Notes under the pieces: generated by a model
Told to the model about the DNA's origin: nothing
Database searches by the model: none
The model's input: only the letters and a program-made list of their open reading frames with translations
Made by a program: the position numbers and the translations under genes
Shown: positions 1 to 10,300 of the stretch, piece by piece
How positions within the stretch are numbered: the first letter of the stretch is position 1
Layout of the letters: each line of letters starts with the position of its first letter
DNA from: a virus
DNA: 36,457 nucleotides
Reading direction: 5' to 3' (one strand)
Virus record (IMG/VR): IMGVR_UViG_3300042554_000903
Span: 1-36,457 of that record

Positions 1-8
1 GAGTAGGA

Positions 9-1922
9 CTACGACGCCTCAAGGGCTGACAAACGAGCTTCCATTGCTTCGATCTGTTCCTTTTGACGCTTGATCAGGTTCAGCAGGTGAGGCACGAAGC
101 GGTCGTAGGCAACGCCTTCGGGTTCAGGCTCACAGGGCGTTTCAATTACGGAACCGCTTTCGCCGTAGGTAATGTCAATCGTTTTCCAGTGAACAAGACG
201 TGGGTCAATGGCTGCAACTTCTTCTGCAATAAAGCCCCAGTAACTATGTTCTGGACAGTCCGCCTCACAAGTAGACCGATACCAAACAGGCCGACAATTT
301 AGAAGAGCATCAGCGTATGAATCTTGAAGCGTTTCTATGTCGGTTTTATACTTTTTAGACGATGTGCTTCTACGCATACCGCCGGTGGCATCGACATTAA
401 CATTGGCAGCATTAGCTGTAGTGAAGTTGTAAACGCCAGGCATGTCAATGAAGCCATTCTGGCTAATCCTCATCCGCTCCGTCGGGCTGCTCGCTCCGTC
501 GGCGGTAGTGGAGAACACTAGGCGGCCCGGCATGTCATTATTGCCAGGTGTACCATCTACAATCGCCTCAATAGATGCGCCAGCTCGGAACTCGTCCCCA
601 TCAGCACCAGCAAAAACAACTTCGCCTAGAGAATCACCGCTAGAAACGGTCGTTAAACTACCAACTGAAGTACCCCTGCTTTTTAGTAGCTGAACTGACG
701 GCCCATTGGTTGTATTTTGGAATCGAGACAGCGAGATACCTGTATCGCCAGTATTAGCAAAATAAGCATTTAAGCCGGTGTAGCTAGTGACATTAAGACC
801 AGAGTGAGTAGACGTGCCAACTAAGAGCCTGCCGCTGGCGTCGATCTGCGCCCGCTCTGCGCCCGCTGTTTGAAACTTTAGGAATCCAGATTCCTCGTTG
901 GAGATGAATGCGTTAACACCGTTGTTGTAGATAAGCAATCCGTCGGACGCAGTTGCACCGGTGGAAGTATTTGTGAGCTGAATAACGCTAACGGCATCAC
1001 TTGCGTTTATTTGTAACTCATAATTAGGCGCAGTAGAGCCAATCCCTACGCGGCCTTCAGAATCAATACGGACTCGTTCATAAACATTATCTAAGTTGGA
1101 AGTCGCGGTTGGGTGAGTATAAAAACGAAGATCCGTGCCCCAGTTGCTTGTTGTTATGCGAGTTGAGGCGATGCCTGCCAGCAAAGCACCACTGTCAAAC
1201 CAAATACCATTTCCATAATTACCAGTGGGAGAGGCGGGATCGGAAACAGTTATTCCCTGAGCATTGGCACGAGTTACAGTAGTGCTACTTAAGTCTCCGC
1301 CGGTTTGTCGAATTGTAAGAAGTGTTGCGCCGCCATTGACAGGGCCAGTAGTCCCCAGACCTAAGCGGCCACTGGAGTCCAGGCGCATGCGCTCATTTGT
1401 CGGAGTCGAAGTCCCACTAACGCCTCCATCACTATTTGTGCAAAACACCAGCGGAGCGTTAGATGCCGACGCGATATAGAAGCTGTCAGATCCAAGACCA
1501 ATGTGACCATTTGAAAGATTATTGCTCCTGAAAAGCAACATCCTGTCATAGGTGCTTACTGTATTTGTGTTTACAACATTAAATCGTGAGGACGTAAAGC
1601 CGTTATCTGTTGTGATTACGCCGGAGCTATCAACAAACAACCGCCCAGTGCCATTAGTCGAGATGGCTACTTGGTCTGCGCCGGGGGAATAAATGCCGGT
1701 GTTAGGGTCGCCGGAGAACTTCAGAGACGGAGTACCAGCACTACCAAGAGCAAGAGCAGAGTTCGATCCATTCTCACGCATTTGCGGATAACCACCCGCT
1801 TGAGCACCGTCATGAACGACAAGTACTTCTTTATCAGTATCAACAGTAACTTCACCAACAGCACCAGTGAATGTGCTGTGTTGTGCCGTAGTACCCCTAC
1901 GACGTTGAATTTGAGTAGTCAT
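9..1922 (-). CDS. Tail fibre protein with C-terminal S74 chaperone/peptidase domain
   Basis: A 637-residue receptor-binding or fibre-tip candidate. The N-terminus (IQRRRGTTAQHSTFTGAVGE) matches the short motif that opens many phage fibre and hyaluronidase-like proteins. The middle holds many degenerate repeats of the type 'DSSGRLGLGT', 'DSEGRVGIGS' and 'DASGRLLVGT', typical of beta-rich trimeric fibre shafts. From about residue 520 it reads as a peptidase S74 intramolecular chaperone: S521 and K526 in SSKKYK fit the Ser-Lys dyad that cleaves the chaperone off after trimerisation, and GFIAEEV is the usual S74 motif. A predicted coiled coil ends the protein (about 603-637). It starts just after the gp17-like fibre gene with a 2-nt gap, so the two are probably co-expressed. 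Family assignment is from motifs; the receptor is unknown. Confidence 0.88.
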   Translation of the reverse strand: MTTQIQRRRGTTAQHSTFTGAVGEVTVDTDKEVLVVHDGAQAGGYPQMRENGSNSALALGSAGTPSLKFSGDPNTGIYSPGADQVAISTNGTGRLFVDSSGVITTDNGFTSSRFNVVNTNTVSTYDRMLLFRSNNLSNGHIGLGSDSFYIASASNAPLVFCTNSDGGVSGTSTPTNERMRLDSSGRLGLGTTGPVNGGATLLTIRQTGGDLSSTTVTRANAQGITVSDPASPTGNYGNGIWFDSGALLAGIASTRITTSNWGTDLRFYTHPTATSNLDNVYERVRIDSEGRVGIGSTAPNYELQINASDAVSVIQLTNTSTGATASDGLLIYNNGVNAFISNEESGFLKFQTAGAERAQIDASGRLLVGTSTHSGLNVTSYTGLNAYFANTGDTGISLSRFQNTTNGPSVQLLKSRGTSVGSLTTVSSGDSLGEVVFAGADGDEFRAGASIEAIVDGTPGNNDMPGRLVFSTTADGASSPTERMRISQNGFIDMPGVYNFTTANAANVNVDATGGMRRSTSSKKYKTDIETLQDSYADALLNCRPVWYRSTCEADCPEHSYWGFIAEEVAAIDPRLVHWKTIDITYGESGSVIETPCEPEPEGVAYDRFVPHLLNLIKRQKEQIEAMEARLSALEAS

Positions 1923-1924
1923 AA

Positions 1925-3385
1925 TTAAACAAGAACACCGTAATCAGAAGTTGTACCAACAGCATTTGTAATCAGACCCCAATCAGCAAGGTACTGAAGG
2001 GTCAACAAAGCACTTGCCGAATTAGCTGCACTAGACGCACTAGTTGCCGCATTTGAGGCAGAAGTCGAAGCATTGCTTGCCGATGTACTTGCTGCAGATG
2101 CACTAGAAGCGGCAGCAGAGGCACTGGAAGCAGCGTTAGAGGCAGATGTACTGGCAGCACTTGCAGACGCAGCAGCAGCCGACTGACTAGCAGCCGCAGC
2201 AGCAGCATTGCTATCTACAAGAAGGATTTCATTGATGTTGTCAGAGATTGTCTGTGCAACATTACTACCAACTACCCAACGTACAAAGGTGTAGCTATGA
2301 AGAGTAGAGGTAGACAACACCTGCATACCGCAGTTGCTAATCGGGCTAGTACCCGTGATACCAGTGATGGTCACTGCAGTTGAGTTACTGGTCGTAGCAT
2401 TTGTAGAAACACCGGACCCATTCCAGGTAAGTCCAGTGGCATCCGTGACTGCTACCAGAACACCAGCATCCGGTGAGCCGCCAGCATCAACAATGCCAGC
2501 ATTCGGGAAGGTAACTTCAGAGTTGACTACAACATAGGCACCAACATCATTGATCAGGTCAATCAGTCGGTTGTTGATTGCAGCAGTGGTAGGAATCGTT
2601 GTGTCATTAGACACCCATGATTCATTCGATGCGATTGTTTCGGTAGTCTTGTTCCAACGCTGAGCATCAATCTCAGTTTCAGTGTAATAACGGTTATCGA
2701 GCTGTCCAGCGTTGAGTTCAGTCTCGGTGTAATAGCGATTGTCTAGCTGGCCTGCATCAAGCTCAGAAGCGTCGTAAACGTTGGCTTCCAGAGCGGCCTG
2801 TGCGGCAGCAGTAGCATTAGCAGTGTTGAGAGCTGTGGTGGCGTTAGCAGACGCAGTGTTGGCTGTGTTGACTGCAGTCGTTGCATTAGAGCTGGCTGTG
2901 TTGGCGGTAGACACAGCCGCACTAGCGTTGCTAGAAGCTGTGTTAGCCGTGGCTACAGCAGCACTGGCGTTGGTAGAAGCAGTGTTAGCCGTTACAGTAG
3001 CTGCATTGGCCGTGGTTACAGCGCTGTTTGCCGTCGTTGTCGCAGCATTAGCAGTGGCAATAGCAGACGTAGCATCTCGGTTTGATTCCTGCGTCACATA
3101 TAGGTTCTGAGTGAAGTTATCATTCAGATCCTGAGAACGAATAGCAGAACCCGGATAGAACTGAGCAGCAAGAGCCGCGTCATCAGTTACACGGTAGATC
3201 CGAATAGCAGCTCCATTAGCAGGTGCTGTATTGAATTGGATCGTGGTAGCGTTGGCTAGGGTGTATGCAGTTGTAATTGTGCCATTGACACTTACTTTGA
3301 TGTCAGTGGTCTCAAGATATGGGAAGGTAAAAGAAAAGAGGACGGTAGCTCCGTCCCCTGTATAGGTATTCTGAGTGACAGCCAT
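1925..3385 (-). CDS. T7 gp17-like tail fibre protein
   Basis: A 486-residue fibre. Residues 1-100 (VLFSFTFPYLETTDIKVSVN, GSAIRSQDLNDNF) match the T7 gp17 N-terminal domain that docks fibres to the tail tube. Residues 110-190 are Ala/Thr/Ser/Asn repeats of about 14 residues (ANTASSNASAAVST and variants), probably a triple-stranded rod. The motif LDNRYYTETE follows twice at about 214-238, a tandem element seen in many phage fibres. A globular segment (about 240-390) and another Ser/Ala-rich rod (about 395-465) follow. The gene lies 2 nt after gp16, the T7 position of gene 17. It lacks an enzymatic tip, which may be supplied by the S74 protein encoded next. Confidence 0.9.
   Translation of the reverse strand: MAVTQNTYTGDGATVLFSFTFPYLETTDIKVSVNGTITTAYTLANATTIQFNTAPANGAAIRIYRVTDDAALAAQFYPGSAIRSQDLNDNFTQNLYVTQESNRDATSAIATANAATTTANSAVTTANAATVTANTASTNASAAVATANTASSNASAAVSTANTASSNATTAVNTANTASANATTALNTANATAAAQAALEANVYDASELDAGQLDNRYYTETELNAGQLDNRYYTETEIDAQRWNKTTETIASNESWVSNDTTIPTTAAINNRLIDLINDVGAYVVVNSEVTFPNAGIVDAGGSPDAGVLVAVTDATGLTWNGSGVSTNATTSNSTAVTITGITGTSPISNCGMQVLSTSTLHSYTFVRWVVGSNVAQTISDNINEILLVDSNAAAAAASQSAAAASASAASTSASNAASSASAAASSASAASTSASNASTSASNAATSASSAANSASALLTLQYLADWGLITNAVGTTSDYGVLV
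2816..3055 (-). repeat. 42-bp-period coding repeats in the tail-fibre rod
   Basis: Successive units encode ANTASTNASAAVAT, ANTASSNASAAVST, ANTASSNATTAVNT and ANTASANATTALNT. The period is 14 residues (42 bp), or two heptads. The DNA copies are diverged, so the repeat is old or under codon-level drift. Such arrays can expand or contract and so change fibre length. Confidence 0.75.
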
Positions 3386-3387
3386 TA

Positions 3388-6300
3388 CTACTTAGAAATA
3401 GAAAGGATGCGCTCTAGGGCGACATCGGGGCGATTCGACTTCTGAAGAGCTTCTGTTGCATTGCGATTAATGGCCGCATTACGTAGCTCTGGATACTGTT
3501 GATAGAGTTGAGCTTCAGCAACACGCTGAGCTTGATTGAAGATTTGCTTAATACGACGGTAGAACTCGGAGTTCTGCACATCAAGACCACCTTGAGGATC
3601 GGAATCCTCGCCAGTAGCGCTACGGATGCCAAGATCACGGATCTTTTGGTAGGTCTCCATTTCCTTCCTGATTGCAGGCTCTTTGAACAACTTCTCAAGC
3701 TGTGCTTCAATGTTCTGCTGACCAATCAGGTTCTGGTAACGAGACCGAGTTTTAGCGTCAAGGCGATTGCCGTTACTATCAGTGGACAAGGTGCGGACAA
3801 CATCAAAGCCACTCTCACGGAGCATGCGTCGAGTAGGGTTATCAACAAAGTTGATCTGAAGCGGAGAGACCGCATTAAACAGTCGGACCATCGGATCGAA
3901 CTCCCGGACTACAGAACCGTCAAGGATGTCGAACTTCTTAGGAAGAAGATCTTTAACCATCGGGTTCCGGTTTGCGATGGTCTGAAGCCCTTTACGGAAG
4001 TCAGTATCAAGCTCACGCATTCCTGGGTTCATGATGTTCGCAATTTCATTACGAGCACCAGCCCAAGGGAGTTGGTTGTTGATCAGGTTGCCAGCCCACA
4101 CAGAAGATTGTGCCGGGTTCAGCGAAAGAACTTCATTGAGAGGACCAAGGCCAGCAAGGAAAGATTTGTTGCTGACGTTCATGCCAATGAGGTAGCCAAG
4201 TTTGGCGTACCAGTTCTGCATTGCAGATTCACCAAGCAGATTGGCGTTATCTCCAATGTCAGCCACCATCGACAGGAATGACGTGAATGGCTCAAGGGAG
4301 TCGTAGCTCAGCCATTGATCACCAAGCTTGATGGAACGTGGTCTCCAACCAGCTTGAATCCAAGCATTGCGTTGTTCACGGTCAGCAGGACCATTACCTG
4401 TAAGGCCACCGCTGAAATAAAGGCCAATGGCAGAGCCAACAGTGAGGTAGCCAGCAGCAATACGGCCACGCATCATCGCCTGAGCTTCAATGAGCTGTGC
4501 AGGATTGGTGATGCCGTAAGGTGCAACACGTTCTAAGTTGTCAGCAGTAGCACCTAGAACAGTCTTTACCTCTTCGTTAAAGCGAGCAAGTACAGGAGTG
4601 TGCTTCTGAACAAGTTCAAGAGCGTTCCAACCAGTTCTCATGAACATGAAGAACGGTCGGACAAGCGGTTGGTTCTGAACAAAGCTTTCAATACGTGAAA
4701 TGTTCGGGCCAAGAGGAAGCTTCAAGCCAGCTTCATCAGCCATACGAATAGCGTATTCAGATTTAACAATCTGTTTCTTGTAATCGAAGACCTGATTGAT
4801 GAACTCCTTCTCGTACTTATTGACGAGTTCACCCATGTTCTTACCACCAGTCTCATCCCATGCCTTGCTGAATGCTTGCATCTTGGCATCCATGCGGCCC
4901 ATGATCACACTTGTGCCAGCATCAATAGCTGACATAGTGGTCATCGGGTACTTAACTCCAATCCAATTATTGAAGTCATAGAGTGTAGTGGTTAGGTGAT
5001 ACATGAACTTCTCGTTCACGGTCCCCTGCTTTTCAATAACTGCACCAACGTTCTTCCACTGATCGGTCATCGTCAGCGGGATACGCTCATTAGCAAGATA
5101 GGGGATGTCCGGAAGGTTATTCTTGCCCGCCACAAAGGCTTTGTTAGCAATTGTCCAAGCCTCACCAATGGACTGGAATGATGTCTTCATTAGAGACATG
5201 CCCATTGCGGTAGCCTTCACATCACCACTCAGAGCGCCACCAAGGACGACTGTCATGGGCCTCATGAAGGTCGTGAGAGTGTTACCCATAGCAGCCCTTA
5301 TAATGGTCTTAGGGCCGCTTAGAACGCTGTTATACATGATGCTGGTGAGGGCATCGATGAAAGCACTTCGCTTGCCGCCCTTCAGAGATTCCCAGCTAAA
5401 GATCTGATCCTTAGCAAACTTGTACATCTCATCAAGAGCTTTGACATTACCATCAGCAATGGCAAGTACATCAAGGTAATGACGCATCATCTCAGGATCG
5501 TTCTTAAATAGATCCTTCAGACCAGTGACAAACTTCTTGACATCATCCTCCTTTTGACGGATACCAGCAGCAAAAGCAGCAGGGTCAGTCTTAAGACCGT
5601 TCAGCTCAAAACCACGAACATACTTAGAACGCCCAGTCTCCATCAGCATGAACTCCATACGGTTCATGAGAGCTTCAACCTGGCGGTCATTCGACATGAT
5701 GCCGTCGATAGAACGTCCAGCCTGTGCAAGGTCGCTGATCTCACCAGCAGTTGTGTTGATGAGCATCTCAACAGCACGGTGATCGATCAAACCCATGAAC
5801 CGTGACTCGCCGGTCAAGGGATCACCACGTTTCAAGTAGTTATCAGATTCTGCAACAGCTTGCTTGAGCTTCTCGATGTCAGAAGGATCTTTGATTACTT
5901 CATCAAGAATGTCGATGTAGCGAGCAGTTGATAAGGCTTTGAGTTGTTCGACATTAAAGCCACCCATCACCTTTGCCTTACCTTCAACACTCTTGGCGTT
6001 ATTCAACTCAATTTCAAGGTTCTTAGCTACTGATTCAATGACCTTACGTCGAGCGGGATCAAACTGAGAAAGACGCTTTTCAAGGGCAGCTTCTGTGTAG
6101 ACAGAAGGGCGGCGTCCATTACGCAGGATGCCGTCAGTCTCCATCTTGTATGCATTGACAAGAGACTTGTAATAGCCGCCTTTACCAGCAGGGCTAAAGA
6201 GGCCCTTGTCTGGTCGGTCATAGAGGGGTGAGTTAACCCAAGCATTAGGTTCTAGACCATCAGGATCATCGTCAATAGCTGTCTTTACCTTCTCATCGAA

Positions 6301-7383
6301 GTTGGCTTGACGACGATCTGCACTATCCTTGATCTTAGCTTCAGCAACAGCGTTAGGGTCAAGAGTATCGTGGATTTCCTTGTACTGCTTATTCAGATCT
6401 TTGCGAGCCTGTTCAAGAGCGTTGAACTCAGGATCAGTTTCACGAAGGAATGAGATCTGATCTGCAGTCAGTTTGCCATCAGGATTAATCTGAGATGCCT
6501 TGGCAGCAAGACGCTGCTGTACGTCGTTGAGTGCTTTCTCGGTATCCTGAAAAGACTTGAGAGCATCTTCAGCCGGAACCTTAGCTTCCTTTGCAGCTTT
6601 AGCAGCAGCTCTCCATCCGAAGAGAACATCAGTAATAGCACCAAGACCGAGACCCTCGACAACGTTCTTTGCCTTACGTTCAAGCGGGGTGTCGTTCTCT
6701 TCAGTAACAAGCCAGTCAGGAAGCCATGGCATCAACTTGTTGGCTTCGGTAGAGAGTGTTTCTCCTTCTGAGTAAGAGCTAGTGAAGTCTGCTGCAGCAC
6801 CAATGATGGCACCTTTGGTAGCGTCACGGACAATACGACCCTTGACAGTACTTGCAGAATCAGCGGCAAGTGCTTGACTGAGACGATTAGTCCCAGGTAC
6901 ACGAGCAGCTTTAGCCCCCTTTGCAGCACCACGAAGGATGCCTGTAAGGATTGCATACTCACCAACACCACGCAGAAGGTTACCCCACACGGTGCGGTTC
7001 ATAGGCTCAACTTCGTCAGCGACTTGAAGCCATGTTGGTTTGAAGTCAGGGTCTAAGAGCTGTCCAGTCAGTGTTGCTTCAGCAGTCGCACCAATACCTT
7101 CAACAGCATCGATACCAGCACCAACAACAGCAGTGCCGACTTCTTGAATGGGATTAGGAGGACTTGCCTGATCAGCAGCAGCTATGGTTCGATCCTGTTG
7201 CTGCTGCCGCTTCTGAGCCTCTTGGGCTTGGATCTCAGCAGCTTTTGCTTCTTGTTGCTTGCGATACTCTTCATCATCATCCAATGAATCAAGAGCAGCT
7301 TTATCCGCTTCTGCTTGTTGTTGGCGCAGAAAGTCATAAGATGAGCTTTTCTCAGCCCATGAAGGATTGTATGATGAAGTCAT
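3388..7383 (-). CDS. T7 gp16-like internal virion (core/ejection) protein
   Basis: A 1331-residue protein, close in length to T7 gp16 (about 1318 aa), in the gp14-gp15-gp16-gp17 order. In T7 the gp16 product is ejected into the cell at infection and helps form the DNA translocation conduit. The N-terminus is Gln/Ala/Glu-rich and likely helical (about residues 20-70); a Gly/Ala-rich hydrophobic stretch follows at about 80-110. Unlike T7 gp16, I see no lysozyme-like (SLT) domain at the N-terminus. A matching domain lies in the neighbouring gp15-like protein instead. Several hydrophobic Gly/Ala segments (for example GRIAAGYLTVGSAIGLYFSG) could be membrane-active. Identification rests on size and synteny more than on motifs. 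Confidence 0.85.
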   Translation of the reverse strand: MTSSYNPSWAEKSSSYDFLRQQQAEADKAALDSLDDDEEYRKQQEAKAAEIQAQEAQKRQQQQDRTIAAADQASPPNPIQEVGTAVVGAGIDAVEGIGATAEATLTGQLLDPDFKPTWLQVADEVEPMNRTVWGNLLRGVGEYAILTGILRGAAKGAKAARVPGTNRLSQALAADSASTVKGRIVRDATKGAIIGAAADFTSSYSEGETLSTEANKLMPWLPDWLVTEENDTPLERKAKNVVEGLGLGAITDVLFGWRAAAKAAKEAKVPAEDALKSFQDTEKALNDVQQRLAAKASQINPDGKLTADQISFLRETDPEFNALEQARKDLNKQYKEIHDTLDPNAVAEAKIKDSADRRQANFDEKVKTAIDDDPDGLEPNAWVNSPLYDRPDKGLFSPAGKGGYYKSLVNAYKMETDGILRNGRRPSVYTEAALEKRLSQFDPARRKVIESVAKNLEIELNNAKSVEGKAKVMGGFNVEQLKALSTARYIDILDEVIKDPSDIEKLKQAVAESDNYLKRGDPLTGESRFMGLIDHRAVEMLINTTAGEISDLAQAGRSIDGIMSNDRQVEALMNRMEFMLMETGRSKYVRGFELNGLKTDPAAFAAGIRQKEDDVKKFVTGLKDLFKNDPEMMRHYLDVLAIADGNVKALDEMYKFAKDQIFSWESLKGGKRSAFIDALTSIMYNSVLSGPKTIIRAAMGNTLTTFMRPMTVVLGGALSGDVKATAMGMSLMKTSFQSIGEAWTIANKAFVAGKNNLPDIPYLANERIPLTMTDQWKNVGAVIEKQGTVNEKFMYHLTTTLYDFNNWIGVKYPMTTMSAIDAGTSVIMGRMDAKMQAFSKAWDETGGKNMGELVNKYEKEFINQVFDYKKQIVKSEYAIRMADEAGLKLPLGPNISRIESFVQNQPLVRPFFMFMRTGWNALELVQKHTPVLARFNEEVKTVLGATADNLERVAPYGITNPAQLIEAQAMMRGRIAAGYLTVGSAIGLYFSGGLTGNGPADREQRNAWIQAGWRPRSIKLGDQWLSYDSLEPFTSFLSMVADIGDNANLLGESAMQNWYAKLGYLIGMNVSNKSFLAGLGPLNEVLSLNPAQSSVWAGNLINNQLPWAGARNEIANIMNPGMRELDTDFRKGLQTIANRNPMVKDLLPKKFDILDGSVVREFDPMVRLFNAVSPLQINFVDNPTRRMLRESGFDVVRTLSTDSNGNRLDAKTRSRYQNLIGQQNIEAQLEKLFKEPAIRKEMETYQKIRDLGIRSATGEDSDPQGGLDVQNSEFYRRIKQIFNQAQRVAEAQLYQQYPELRNAAINRNATEALQKSNRPDVALERILSISK

Positions 7384-7385
7384 AA

Positions 7386-10300
7386 TTAGATGTCAGCGTA
7401 GATTTGAGAAGCAATCCACGATGGGTCACGTTTGCCTCGTGTTGTTTCTTGGATACCAGAAGGACCAGAGAGATGTTCAATGTGGATGTGAGGGCCAGTA
7501 GAACGGCCAGTATTTCCAGACAATGCAGCAACCTGCTTTGCACCAATGCGTTGTCCAGGTTTAACCTTGACCTTAGAAAGGTGTGCGATACGGACGACAT
7601 TGCCGTCTTGTAGGCGAACATCGACGAATCCACCATACCCGCCATTGTCTTTGTCAGGGCTGCCGACTTGCAGAATAGTTCCAGGTTGTTTGAAACTTAG
7701 CTTCGTGCCTACACCTGCACCGTAGTCATTACCTTCATGGGGTTTTCTACGGAAGCTTTCCTGCTGCATAAAGCTGGAAGTCTTAGGGAGCTGTGACAGT
7801 AGACGCTGAGCAGGAGCAGACATCAGCCGAGAGTCACGCCAAGCAGAAGTAGTTCCACCAGTAGCAGCACCTTCCATCAGCCATGCACCAGCACGATTAC
7901 GATGCTGAGAGCGCATGTTCTTGATGTGTTGGGTCAGTGTTCCGTTGCTATCGGCACCAATGACTCGACCTTGAGCACGTGCTCGACCTAGATAGGCAGG
8001 CGCTTGGACCGCTTGGTACAGCATCTCCAGACCATCACCAGGCTTGATTCCAGCATCCTTTAGGTAGCGAGTTACGGCTTCAGCCATCTGCATGGCGTTC
8101 ATCCCCTTCCTCACACCGTACTTCTGTTGGTTATAGGGGGAGAACTGAATCCAGCCAAGATAGTTGCCACCATCTCCACCCATGATGTCAAGTCCACGAC
8201 GATAACTACCAGAGACAAGAGATCCAGCAGTTTCGTAGTTGATGAAAGTAGCGACATCAACAGGATCAACACCAAGGTTAGATGCGATGTATTGGATAGC
8301 CTGACGCTCTTGACCAGGGCCTACAAGGCCAGCCCCAGTAAGTGCTCGACTTGTACGTGCAGCAGTAGGTGTACGGTCCAGAAGCTCACGAAGTCGTGGG
8401 CTCATCGAAGATTCGACAACACGCTGAACGTATGGGCGTTGACGTGATGGAAGATTAAACTTATTTAGCTGTGCATCAATGATCGCAAACTCGCTCATCT
8501 CCTTCCCACGAGGAAGAGCATTCTGGATAACACGAATACTGTCAGGAATAGGAGAGTCAGGATTGACAAGAGCTTCTGCCTCCTGTCGTGTGATCAACTC
8601 TCTGTTGTAGACAGCAGCCTGACCACCATTGGATACTTGCGAAATGATTCCAGAGACGCGGTTGCGGGCAGCAGCCATTCCACCCTTGCCACCAGATCCA
8701 CCAGCACCCCAGCGATAGAACTCCTGATCACCAGGATTAACGCTGTAGGTTCCGTACGGCTTGGACGGATCTGAATTATCTTGCTTGATCTCTGTAATAA
8801 TGTCCTGAGCAGCTTTTGAATAAGCAACCTGCGGTGACATGTTCGGTCCACCGCTCTGCATATAGACGCGAGCACGTTGATCAAGTTGAGCTAGTGCATG
8901 AGCCTCTGCAAAAGCGTACGAAGGGTTTTTAGCCCCTCCGGTCCATTTGATGGCTTGAAGCAGAGCGTCTTTGATGCCCTTACCGTACTGCTCCTTTACT
9001 GGAGCGAGTTCAGTGGTTCGCTGCTTGTCCTGCTCCTTAGCTCTGGTTAGAAAATCACCAACAATGTCAGGGGAATACTTTCCAGAACGAAGCTCAGCTA
9101 CAGTAAGCTCTTCTTTGGCGTACAGCTCATCTAGATGTGCTTTCTGCTCAGCAGCAGTTCTAGCTTGAAGCGTAGAGTTTTCTCGATACTGAAGGAGACG
9201 CTGGTCAACCTTTCCATTAAAGAGCTGTCGAGACTTTTCAATAACCTGATCAACGATTGCAACATCAGCACCATTAGGTGTGGCGTTTAGTTCGTTGATT
9301 GCCGTATCAGACCAGTTCTCCAGACCTTGAGATTCTATTCGATCTTGCAGATCTTCATCTGCTGCTGCTTGTGAATCAATCTCCCTGAAGGCCTTAGTGA
9401 ACTCAGCACGGCGTGCAGCACCCCAAGGAACCCCAGGCAGGTATGATTCTGATTCACTGAACGCTTCGATGGCAGCCTTATTACCAGTCTTGACAAGATG
9501 ATCAAGTACTGCAGTAAAGGCACCTAGAGGCGTGAAGCGTTCACCAGATTGCGGATTGCGTAGATGCCTGTACGCTTTGAGAGTATCGTTGATTGCAGTT
9601 ACTGGGTCAGTATTGAGACCAGCATCAAGGCGGAAGTTTGCCTCCGATAATGCATTCTCATTCTCAGCACGTTCAAAAGCAGTACGCTCTTGATCCAGCA
9701 GCTTCATCTCAGCTTGACGCATTGCAAGAAGAGACTTTGAGATCAACGCTGGATTGACATCAAGCAGACCTTGTTGCTTAACAAACTGTTTGAAGAGTAC
9801 CTTGTTTACAGCAGCACGTTGATCTGGACCCATGTGGGTCTTAGGCGTGATGACTTCTACCTGACCAGTATCTGGATTGACAAACTGAACCTGTGTCTGG
9901 TCGTCATTCTGATAACTATCCTCAAGGTATTGAGAATACATTGGAACAGCCATGTCAGCCATAGCCATGGCACGACCAACACGCTGAGCTTTGGATAGCT
10001 TACGGACAGCACGTACTGTCTCAGGTGCAGCTCCAGTATCTTGAAGCCCATCTGCAGTTGTCTGAATCAGCTCATCTGACTGCCTTAACTGAGCAAGACC
10101 AGCTTCTGCTTTTGCTACTTCAACCGGATCAGGTCCGTTGACAAGCGTATCAACATAAGCTTGGGCCTTTTCATCTTCATCCTTTTGCTTCTTCCAGTTG
10201 ACCACAGCCTGAGCAATGGTTCCAGAAAGCGGAGCGAGGACACTGAGTGCAGTAACTTGCTTATCGAGGTTGGCTGCAGATAGTCGGGCATCTTCAACAT

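Noticed and set aside
2816-3055. CRISPR-like or regulatory repeat array
   Set aside because: The repeats are contiguous, diverged and in frame with a fibre rod; there are no spacers.
3499-4281. Plus-strand open frame of 260 codons opposite the gp16-like gene
   Set aside because: Shadow of gp16 coding; no motif and no independent start signal.
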